Assembly (NCBI GenBank): GCA_023411715.1 | Contig: JAEYOM010000163.1 | Coordinates: 1 to 16,316 of the forward strand | Length of the DNA stretch: 16,316 nucleotides | Reading direction: 5' to 3' | Origin: Bacillota bacterium | GTDB lineage: Bacteria > Bacillota > Clostridia > Acetivibrionales > DTU013 | Shown here: positions 1-5,695 of the stretch, piece by piece | Numbering within the stretch: position 1 is the first letter of the stretch | Layout of the letters: the number at the start of each line of letters is the position of its first letter | Position numbers and translations under genes: made by a program | Notes under the pieces: model-generated | The model's input: only the letters and a program-made list of their open reading frames with translations | Told to the model about the DNA's origin: nothing | The model's database searches: none

Positions 1-13
1 GCTATGTTCCATA

Positions 14-42
14 AAGCAAAAAGGAGCTCTATTTGAGCTCCT
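14..42 (-). terminator. Rho-independent terminator of the recG-rsmD-coaD operon
   Basis: On the minus strand a perfect 7-bp stem (GGAGCTC / GAGCTCC, arms at 35-41 and 23-29) with loop AAATA is followed by TTTTT. The stop codon of the coiled-coil gene (TAG, 29-31) lies in the loop and the first base of the second arm, so the hairpin begins inside the coding sequence and encodes its last residues. It marks the end of the minus-strand operon. Confidence 0.9.
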
Positions 43-466
43 GACGGTCCGTTTTTATAACTTCCAGAGTATCGTTCAATATTTCTTCAACCTTATTTAG
101 TATGCTGTCCGCATATTCCTTGGTGCCGAGCCTGATCTCCCGCGCGTTTTTCTGTGCGCTTGCAACTATTTCATTTGCCTGTTCGTATGCCTTTTGAGTT
201 ATCTCATGCTCGTCCACCATGGATGCGATCTTGCTTTCAGCGTCTTTTAGAAGGTTGCCGGCTTCCTTCTGTGCATCCGCCAGGATCCTCACCCGTTCTT
301 CCTTTACCCATTTCGCCTGCTTGATATCATCAGGAAGCTTTAGCCTTAACTCTTTAATGATCTCAAGGATCTCTTCCTTGTCTACAAGGCATCTGCCCGA
401 AAATGGAACACCTACGCTTTTTTCAACCAGATCTTCAAGTGTTTCCAGTATTGAAAGTATTTCCAT
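29..466 (-). CDS. Short coiled-coil protein, clostridial conserved family of unknown function
   Basis: A 145-residue soluble protein with no signal peptide or membrane segment. Residues 1-50 form a compact head (MEILSILETLEDLVEK, then VPFSGRCLVDKEEIL). Residues 50-140 are charged and heptad-like (AKWVKEERVRILADAQKEA), so an extended coiled coil is likely. From memory, relatives in clostridia are often labelled ATPase, V-type ATPase subunit E/H-like or DivIVA-like; I see no nucleotide-binding motif, so these names probably reflect coiled-coil similarity only. The ATG has a GGGGG ribosome site 6-7 bases upstream. It is the last gene of the recG operon, 24 bases after coaD. A scaffold role is possible but unproven. 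Confidence 0.85.
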   Translation of the reverse strand: MEILSILETLEDLVEKSVGVPFSGRCLVDKEEILEIIKELRLKLPDDIKQAKWVKEERVRILADAQKEAGNLLKDAESKIASMVDEHEITQKAYEQANEIVASAQKNAREIRLGTKEYADSILNKVEEILNDTLEVIKTDRQELK

Positions 467-490
467 ACCTTTACCCCCTATAATGCTCTA

Positions 491-967
491 TCAGCAGGCT
501 AACTTCTGCATGACCCTTTCCCGGATGCATTCCGGTACGAGTCCTTCGATATTTCCTCCGTTTTTTGCGATCTCCTTTACGGCGCTCGAGCTAAGATAAG
601 AATAATTGACGCTTGTCATCATAAACAACGTTTCCATATCCGGTTCAAGGTTCTTGTTCAACAGCGCCATCTGGAACTCATACTCAAAATCCGACATTGC
701 CCGCAAGCCCTTGATAACTGCCTTTGCTCCTACTTTCTTGACGAAATCCGCAAGCAAGCCAGAAAAACTGGTAACCATAATATCGTCTCGCTCGCCTATC
801 GTGCATTTGATGAGATCGATGCGTTCTTCTACCGAAAATGCCGGCTTTTTAGCTTCGTTGCTGCCGACCGCGACTATAAGTTTGTCGCATATATAAACAG
901 CTCTCGAAATAATATCCAAATGTCCGTTCGTTATGGGGTCGAAACTTCCCGGGTAAACCAATATCAT
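491..967 (-). CDS. coaD: Phosphopantetheine adenylyltransferase
   Basis: CoaD joins 4'-phosphopantetheine and ATP to give dephospho-CoA and pyrophosphate, the next-to-last step of coenzyme A synthesis in the cytosol. The 158-residue protein is of normal length. It opens with the family signature YPGSFDPITNGHLDII (residues 5-20), which includes the T/HxGH nucleotidyltransferase motif at 13-16. KGLRA (86-90) and YSYLSSSAVKE (122-132) match the other conserved ATP and substrate segments. The start ATG overlaps the TGA of rsmD in an ATGA arrangement (964-967). Only a weak Shine-Dalgarno precedes it, so translation is probably coupled to rsmD. The rsmD-coaD pair is common in Firmicutes. Identification is secure. 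Confidence 0.97.
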   Translation of the reverse strand: MILVYPGSFDPITNGHLDIISRAVYICDKLIVAVGSNEAKKPAFSVEERIDLIKCTIGERDDIMVTSFSGLLADFVKKVGAKAVIKGLRAMSDFEYEFQMALLNKNLEPDMETLFMMTSVNYSYLSSSAVKEIAKNGGNIEGLVPECIRERVMQKLAC

Positions 968-1533
968 TTTATTTGTCTACCGTCCTGTTTGTATATTGTT
1001 AACATTGTATCACCATATTTTCTCGTGTCAACGGCCTTAAGCCCTTCAAAAGCCTCGGGCAGGACGTCGGAAACGCTGTGTTCCGCGATGATCATGCCTT
1101 CGTCCTTCATTATATCATTTTTTGTCAATAATTTTAATGTTTCTTGAATAAAATTTTTGTTATATGGCGGATCCAATAGAATAATATCAAATTTTCTTTT
1201 GTCGCGGAACAAACGCTCGATGCCTGCGGCAAAATCCGTCTGGTAAACCTCCGCCCATTCAAGCAGCTTTGTGTTGGCCAGGTTATCGCGTATTACTCCG
1301 CAGCATTCCGCGCTTTTATCGAAAAAAACAGCATGCTCCGCGCCCCTGCTCAACGCTTCGATCCCGAGGCTTCCCGTGCCCGCAAATACATCGAGCACTT
1401 CGCTTCCTTCCACCGAGCCGGCGATGATATTGAACAGAGCTCCCTTGACCATATCCGAAGTCGGCCTTGTAGTCGTGCCTTTAACAGTTTTCAGTTTATG
1501 GCCTCCCGCATCACCCGATATTACTCTGAGAAT
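964..1533 (-). CDS. rsmD: 16S rRNA (guanine(966)-N(2))-methyltransferase, ATT start
   Basis: RsmD uses S-adenosylmethionine to methylate G966 of 16S rRNA during 30S assembly. The SAM-binding loop is VLDVFAGTGSLGIEALSRG (46-64) and the catalytic motif DPPY is at 121-124. The first conventional start in frame (ATG at 1452) would remove the conserved beginning LRVISGDAGGHKLK and the TRPTSD segment. The frame stays open upstream to a TGA inside the end of recG, with no ATG, GTG or TTG. An ATT at 1531-1533 lies 8 bases after a GGAGG and gives MLRVISGDAGG, exactly where family members begin, for 189 residues. I therefore start the gene there. It lies 37 bases after recG and overlaps coaD by 4. The function is secure; the ATT start is inferred. 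Confidence 0.92.
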   Translation of the reverse strand: MLRVISGDAGGHKLKTVKGTTTRPTSDMVKGALFNIIAGSVEGSEVLDVFAGTGSLGIEALSRGAEHAVFFDKSAECCGVIRDNLANTKLLEWAEVYQTDFAAGIERLFRDKRKFDIILLDPPYNKNFIQETLKLLTKNDIMKDEGMIIAEHSVSDVLPEAFEGLKAVDTRKYGDTMLTIYKQDGRQIK

Positions 1534-1546
1534 AACAGTTTCCTCC
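1531..1546 (-). promoter_or_regulatory. Ribosome binding site and ATT start codon of rsmD
   Basis: On the minus strand GGAGG (1542-1546) is followed by the spacer AAACTGTT (8 bases) and ATT (1531-1533). This spacing is ideal. The alternative GTT (1534-1536) would be only 5 bases away and is not a usual start. No ATG, GTG or TTG exists in this frame between the upstream stop and residue 28 of the protein. Confidence 0.7.
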
Positions 1547-1570
1547 CTTGCCTTTTGTTTATTCTTCGCC

Positions 1571-3646
1571 TCAGTTCATGCTGAGCGTCCGTGCAGTGGC
1601 TTTAAATTTCTCCCTTATCGCTTGCCCAAGCAGTTCATTTTCCGGCGCCTTTAGCTGCCTGTCCACGGAAAGCAGCTTTTGCGCCGCCTCCTGCGCCTGC
1701 TTCAATACTTCCATGTCTTTATATAGATTTGCAATTTTAAGTTCGGGTATACCATGCTGCCTTGTTCCGAAAAAGTCACCCGGGCCGCGGAGTTCAAGAT
1801 CCTTTTCCGAGATCACGAACCCATCCGAGGTCTTCTCCATGACCTTCATTCTTTCTTCAGCGACATCAGACCTGCTGTCATTGAAGAGTATGCAATATGA
1901 CTGGTGTTCCCCCCTGCCGACCCTGCCTCTCAACTGGTGCAGCTGTGCCAACCCGAACCTCTCCGCGTTTTCGATGACCATTACGGAGGCGTTCGGAACA
2001 TTGACGCCTACCTCTATAACGGTGGTTGAAACAAGTATGTCGAGATCACCGGCAATAAAGCCGTTCATAACGGCGTCCTTTTCCGAAGCCTTCATCTTTC
2101 CGTGTATAAGGCCCACTTTCAAGTCGTTGAAGGTTTTTCGCGCCAATTGCTCCGCAAGCCCGGAAGCGGCTTTTGCTTCAACCGCGTCGGATTCGTCCAC
2201 CAGCGGGCATACTATGTACACCTGCCTGCCTTCTGCTACCTGCTTCCTTATAAAGTTGTCGATCCTTTCACGCATATCCGCATGTACGGCATAGGTCTTG
2301 ACTTTTTTTCTTCCCGGAGGAAGTTCGTCTATGACCGAGATATCGAGGTCGCCGTATAATATCAAAGCCAGAGTTCTGGGGATCGGAGTCGCGGTCATGA
2401 CCAGTATGTCGGGATTTTCGCCCTTGCTCGAAAGCTTTGCCCTCTGACGCACGCCAAAACGGTGCTGTTCGTCTGTAACTACAAGACCGAGGTTTTTAAA
2501 GACCACCTTATCCTCGAGCAAGGCATGCGTACCGATCACGATATCGGTTTCACCATTCCTGATATCCTCCAGGGTTTCCTTTGCCGTCTTACCTGTAATA
2601 CTGCCCGTCAGGAGCGAAATCCTGATGCCCAGCGGAGCAAGCAGCGGTCCAAGCGAGTGATAATGCTGATCCGCCAGTATCTCGGTCGGCGCCATGAAAG
2701 CGCCCTGGTATCCGCTTTTAACGGCCTTGACCAAAGCAAGTACGGCGACTATCGTCTTGCCCGAACCTACGTCTCCCTGTACCAGCCTGTTCATTACCTT
2801 GCCGCTTTCCATATCATGCTCTATTTCCGCAAAAACCCGCTTCTGAGCATTAGTAAGGCTGAACGGCAGCTGCCGCATGAACTCCTGCACTTCGCGGCCT
2901 GCATCAAACCGTATGCCGGCGGCCGGAGACCCGGCAGCCGATTTCAGGTTCATAAGCCCGAGCTGTAATAGCAGCAGTTCTTCAAACACAAGTCTATTTC
3001 TGGCGTTCAGGAATGCCTCGTCGTCCTCTGGGTAGTGTATATTATTTACTGCGAAATGTATGCCGGTCAACCGGTAGGTCTCGCGGATCCACTGCGGCAA
3101 TATCTCCTGTATGCTGTCTCCGGCATAGTCGAGCGCATTGCGTATGGCGGCCCTGATTACGTTTTGAGTCAGTTTGCCGGTCGCAGGATAGACAGGCACG
3201 ATTCTGCAGGTATTTACCGGGCCCTGGTCGTCAAGTCTTTCGTATACCGGGTTCAGGACCTCGAATGTCCGTCTTTTTGTTATCTTGCCATAGAAAATAT
3301 ACCTTTCTCCCAGCTTGAAGTAATTTTTAAGATAAGGCTGATTGAACCAGGTAGCATTTATCAGGCCGGACTCGTCCCTGATGCTTACGCGGCTTACGGT
3401 AAGTCCCCTCCGCGGCCTAGACTCGTTCACCCTGGACGCAATCATGCCTTCGAAGGAACACTCTTCGCCGTCCTGCAGCTCCGATAGCTTCCTGAGTTTG
3501 CTGCGGTCCTCGTAATCTCTGGGGTAATGCGTTATAACGTCGCCTACGGTAAACAGGCCAAGCCTCTGAAACAAAGCCGCCCTTGTATCACCGACGCCTT
3601 TCAGAAACTGCAGCGGTTTTCCCATTTTCTCAGAATGCTGATCCAT
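1571..3646 (-). CDS. recG: ATP-dependent DNA helicase RecG
   Basis: RecG is a superfamily 2 helicase that reverses stalled replication forks and processes Holliday junctions and R-loops. The 691 residues match the normal length. The N-terminal part holds the family opening LQFLKGVGDTRAALFQRLG (12-30) and the wedge/OB-fold domain to about residue 160. Helicase motifs follow in order: Walker A GDVGSGKT (291-298), DEQH box (392-395), TATPIPRT (418-425) and motif VI QLRGRVGRG (571-579). The C-terminal end carries the usual LELRGPGDFFGTRQHG segment. The ATG is preceded by GGGAG at 7 bases. It is the first gene of a minus-strand operon with rsmD, coaD and the coiled-coil gene, and no motif is missing. 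Confidence 0.98.
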   Translation of the reverse strand: MDQHSEKMGKPLQFLKGVGDTRAALFQRLGLFTVGDVITHYPRDYEDRSKLRKLSELQDGEECSFEGMIASRVNESRPRRGLTVSRVSIRDESGLINATWFNQPYLKNYFKLGERYIFYGKITKRRTFEVLNPVYERLDDQGPVNTCRIVPVYPATGKLTQNVIRAAIRNALDYAGDSIQEILPQWIRETYRLTGIHFAVNNIHYPEDDEAFLNARNRLVFEELLLLQLGLMNLKSAAGSPAAGIRFDAGREVQEFMRQLPFSLTNAQKRVFAEIEHDMESGKVMNRLVQGDVGSGKTIVAVLALVKAVKSGYQGAFMAPTEILADQHYHSLGPLLAPLGIRISLLTGSITGKTAKETLEDIRNGETDIVIGTHALLEDKVVFKNLGLVVTDEQHRFGVRQRAKLSSKGENPDILVMTATPIPRTLALILYGDLDISVIDELPPGRKKVKTYAVHADMRERIDNFIRKQVAEGRQVYIVCPLVDESDAVEAKAASGLAEQLARKTFNDLKVGLIHGKMKASEKDAVMNGFIAGDLDILVSTTVIEVGVNVPNASVMVIENAERFGLAQLHQLRGRVGRGEHQSYCILFNDSRSDVAEERMKVMEKTSDGFVISEKDLELRGPGDFFGTRQHGIPELKIANLYKDMEVLKQAQEAAQKLLSVDRQLKAPENELLGQAIREKFKATARTLSMN

Positions 3647-3713
3647 CGCGTTTCTCCCAAAGCTTTATCGTAAATGTACAAATCCGTAGAATCTATTGAT
3701 ATTTACATTTTAA

Positions 3714-3742
3714 TATATACTTTCTCCTATTGCCATACCCAA
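3714..3742 (-). promoter_or_regulatory. Candidate sigma-A promoter of the recG operon
   Basis: On the minus strand TTGGGT (3737-3742) and TATATA (3714-3719) are separated by exactly 17 bases, with AT-rich DNA downstream. Transcription would start near 3707, about 60 bases before the recG ATG. The -35 box matches only the TTG core, so this is a moderate call from spacing and position. Confidence 0.4.
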
Positions 3743-3793
3743 TCAGCTACAAAAAACTAAAAATAAAATTGAAATATCATTTTTTGATGATTA

Positions 3794-3822
3794 TTGAATA
3801 TAGCAGAAATCATACGTATAAT
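3794..3822 (+). promoter_or_regulatory. Sigma-A promoter of the small lipoprotein gene
   Basis: TTGAAT (3794-3799), a 17-base spacer and a perfect TATAAT (3817-3822) form a near-consensus housekeeping promoter. The expected transcript begins near 3829. An upstream TTG at 3794 that could open the following reading frame lies in the -35 box itself and so cannot be the translation start. Confidence 0.8.
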
Positions 3823-3856
3823 AGATAACGTAAAATATGGAAAAGAGGTTATTGCT

Positions 3857-4348
3857 TTGAAAAAATTCTCTGCATTGATATGCATATTTGTATTGCAGTC
3901 TACAATAGGATGCAGTGCGGAAGATGAATCTGCCAGATTGGTAAAAACATTTATAAATGAATATTATACTATAGAAGATTATTCGAAGATCGATACTGAT
4001 TTGGCATCAGGTAATTTAGCTAATAACAAAAATGTCTTTCCCGAGAAACTGCAAGAAATGCTTAATTTAAAAATACGAGAGAGAGATGTTAAAAATAGAA
4101 ACCGTATCCGTATTATTTTGGCAAGTGTAAAAGACAAATTTAATATCAGTGCCGATAGCATTGAAATTAATAAAAGCAGATCAGAAGAGGATTTGATTGT
4201 ATATGATTATACAGCAACTTTAAAACTTAAATTTAGTAATAAAGTAAAAGCCAAAGATATCAATGGACAATTAACAGTAAAAAGGGGAAATAAAAAATGG
4301 GTTATAGATTTTTTAAATAAAGTTGATACATCTTTCGTAGAGAATTAA
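3857..4348 (+). CDS. Small predicted lipoprotein, unknown function
   Basis: A 163-residue protein starting at TTG (3857), 8 bases after GAGG. The N-terminus has two lysines, a hydrophobic stretch (FSALICIFVLQ) and a lipobox-like STIGC with cysteine near residue 19, so it is probably exported and lipid-anchored. The -3 residue is threonine rather than the usual leucine, which weakens this slightly. The mature part is charged and ends in a strand-rich segment (YDYTATLKLKF, then GQLTVKRGNKKWVIDF) reminiscent of small NTF2-like or DUF4878-type lipoproteins, but I do not recognise a family. It is clearly AT-richer than its neighbours, uses AAA/ATA/TTA codons heavily, stands alone behind its own promoter, and may be a recent arrival between recG and rpmB. 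Confidence 0.72.
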   Translation: MKKFSALICIFVLQSTIGCSAEDESARLVKTFINEYYTIEDYSKIDTDLASGNLANNKNVFPEKLQEMLNLKIRERDVKNRNRIRIILASVKDKFNISADSIEINKSRSEEDLIVYDYTATLKLKFSNKVKAKDINGQLTVKRGNKKWVIDFLNKVDTSFVEN

Positions 4349-4439
4349 TAGCTTGGTACTGTTGAGTAGTTCGGCGGGTAGTGGTATTTTCTTTGCAATC
4401 AGCCATATATATAAATAATGCCATTATTTCAAAAAATCC

Positions 4440-4469
4440 TTGCGGATTCTTAAGTTATTGTGTTAAAAT
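4440..4469 (+). promoter_or_regulatory. Candidate promoter of rpmB
   Basis: TTGCGG (4440-4445), an 18-base spacer and TAAAAT (4464-4469) lie about 50 bases before the rpmB start. The boxes are imperfect and the -35 overlaps a small 5-bp hairpin (4435-4448), so this is a weak positional call. Confidence 0.35.
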
Positions 4470-4521
4470 AATTATTGCTTTGTGGAATAATAAGCACCAA
4501 TCTGAAGGAGGTGTGATATAG

Positions 4522-4710
4522 ATGGCAAAATGCGATATTTGCAGCAAAGATACCGTATATGGCAATAATGTTAGCCACTCGGTCAGAAGAACAAACAGAT
4601 TCTGGAAGCCCAACGTAAAAAAGATCAGAGTAATAGAAAACGGCACTCCGAAGACCGTTAACGTATGTTCAAGATGCCTGCGTTCGAATAAGGTTACGAG
4701 AGCAGTTTGA
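4522..4710 (+). CDS. rpmB: Large ribosomal subunit protein bL28, zinc-binding form
   Basis: bL28 is a structural protein of the 50S subunit. The 62-residue protein begins MAKCDICSKDTVYGNNVSHS and carries two CxxC pairs (C4/C7 and C49/C52), the zinc-ribbon form of the family, as opposed to the cysteine-free form some bacteria use under zinc limitation. The central RRTNRFWKPNVKKIR segment is the rRNA-binding signature. A full AAGGAGG (4505-4511) lies 10 bases before the ATG. The gene is monocistronic, ends in a terminator at 4751-4794, and converges on spoVM, an arrangement also known from Bacillus subtilis. Confidence 0.98.
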   Translation: MAKCDICSKDTVYGNNVSHSVRRTNRFWKPNVKKIRVIENGTPKTVNVCSRCLRSNKVTRAV

Positions 4711-4750
4711 TAATTTTTTATTTAAATTTTGATGTCTTTTGTTAATATCG

Positions 4751-4794
4751 AAGCGACATAAAAAAGGCGTATGAACGCTTTTTTTATGCCGCTT
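4751..4794. terminator. Two-way terminator between rpmB and spoVM
   Basis: A long imperfect palindrome pairs AAGCG-CATAAAAAA-GCG (left) with CGC-TTTTTTTATG-CGCTT (right) around the loop TATGAA. Read on plus, the inner GC clamp is followed by seven Ts and serves rpmB. Read on minus, the same structure is followed by a T run and serves spoVM, which ends at 4812. Confidence 0.85.
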
Positions 4795-4811
4795 TGATTT
4801 TTACGCTCCGT

Positions 4812-4883
4812 TCAGCCCATTCTAAGTACTTTTTTAATCAGACTGCCGAAGAATTTCGGCATCTTTACTACCATGATCCTCAT
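4812..4883 (-). CDS. spoVM: Stage V sporulation protein M (SpoVM-like peptide)
   Basis: A 23-codon gene reading MRIMVVKMPKFFGSLIK and then KVLRMG. SpoVM is a tiny amphipathic helix that recognises the convex forespore membrane and anchors the coat ATPase SpoIVA. The B. subtilis peptide begins MKFYTIKLPKFLGG. The match covers the basic residue 2, K7, the functionally important proline 9, K10, F11 and G13, followed by a basic amphipathic helix. The ATG has a GGGGGAG ribosome site 7 bases upstream (4891-4898 region). It faces rpmB, as in B. subtilis, and shares its terminator. It should be expressed in the mother cell from a sigma-E promoter; I see only a weak AATACTGT-like -10 upstream. The C-terminus is a few residues shorter than in Bacillus. 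Confidence 0.85.
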   Translation of the reverse strand: MRIMVVKMPKFFGSLIKKVLRMG

Positions 4884-4998
4884 CGACGGACTCCCCCCTA
4901 TCGTCTGATAATTACATACTATTCCGACGATCTATTTTGGTGCATGGTCAAAAACAGTATTCATCACCCGGCAGACTGATACATATATATTTTATACT

Positions 4999-5691
4999 AT
5001 GATGCATGTTTATGTTGTGGGAAGCCTGAGAAAAAAACTAAAAAATTTAGCGCTGATTACGGCAGTATGGGTATTATTGTTTATGCTGGGGTCCTATTTT
5101 ATAGATAATATGCTGCTTTTCAGCATATCGGTGGATCCGTCGGCGGAGTTTTCATATCCGTATACAGTTGAAGTCGATGATATATGGATAAACGATGCTT
5201 ATGCAGATGATCTGTCCCTATCCGTATTCTGCCCTTTAAAGCCGAAAACGCGTGAATTCACCGATTACGAGGCACTGGAAGGCAGCTTCAGCTTCAAATA
5301 CCCATCCGCATTTATCGTCAAGCCCGAAACATTTTCAGGCGGCGATATTCTATTCCATATCGATTTTCACGACAGAGAAGGCACTGCACATGGTTTCGTA
5401 CAGGTCTGGAATATGACCGGGGACCTCGGCAATTTCCTGAAAAAATCGTTGGAAACCTCAAATAACAAGTACAAATATTTCAATTCCGGAAAAGTCGAAA
5501 TAAATGGTGTGAGCGGCTATCAATGGGATTATTCGGTCCTCACCAGATCCGGATATATCAGAGGCGCCGAGGTATTCCTGCAGAGTGACGGGCGTATGTA
5601 CCGGTTAAGCTACTTTGTACCCGAAAAAAAGTGGGATCGGGAGCAGGCGGGATTATTCGAGAAGATGGTTCATTCATTCAAAATCAAATAG
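4999..5691 (+). CDS. Membrane-anchored protein of unknown function, PsbP/Mog1-like C-terminus possible
   Basis: 230 residues. A basic start (RKKLK, 11-15) precedes one hydrophobic segment (about 16-36), so the rest should lie outside the membrane. From about residue 92 a strand-rich domain reads GSFSFKYPSAFIVKP, FVQVWNMTGDLGNFLKK, VEINGVSGYQWDYSV and ends RLSYFVPEKKWDREQAGLFEKMVHSFKIK-like. The order of a YP..F motif, a NGVSGY hairpin, and a final helix with MVHSF resembles PsbP/Mog1-type lipoprotein domains, but this is pattern impression only. No convincing ribosome site precedes ATG 4999 or ATG 5002; GTG 5017 is another possible start. It diverges from spoVM (115 bp apart) and its end is 4 bp from that of the diguanylate cyclase gene, with no terminator between. 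Confidence 0.8.
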   Translation: MMHVYVVGSLRKKLKNLALITAVWVLLFMLGSYFIDNMLLFSISVDPSAEFSYPYTVEVDDIWINDAYADDLSLSVFCPLKPKTREFTDYEALEGSFSFKYPSAFIVKPETFSGGDILFHIDFHDREGTAHGFVQVWNMTGDLGNFLKKSLETSNNKYKYFNSGKVEINGVSGYQWDYSVLTRSGYIRGAEVFLQSDGRMYRLSYFVPEKKWDREQAGLFEKMVHSFKIK

Positions 5692-5695
5692 AATA

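Noticed and set aside
1452..1454. ATG at 1452 as the rsmD start
   Set aside because: It would drop the conserved LRVISGDAGGHKLK and TRPTSD segments, which are present and open upstream.
3794..3856. Upstream in-frame extension of the lipoprotein gene (21 residues)
   Set aside because: It begins inside a near-consensus promoter with 17-bp spacing; the TTG at 3857 has a ribosome site and starts a proper signal peptide.
4431..4448. Small minus-strand hairpin followed by Ts (AATCC-GCAA-GGATT)
   Set aside because: Only 5 strong pairs and no minus-strand gene upstream of it that it could terminate.
4845..4860. GCCGAA-GAAT-TTCGGC hairpin as a regulatory site
   Set aside because: It lies within spoVM and is explained by the codons for P-K-F-F-G; no T run follows.
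4794..4979. 61-residue plus-strand open frame
   Set aside because: It starts in the terminator, has no ribosome site, and lies opposite the well supported spoVM.
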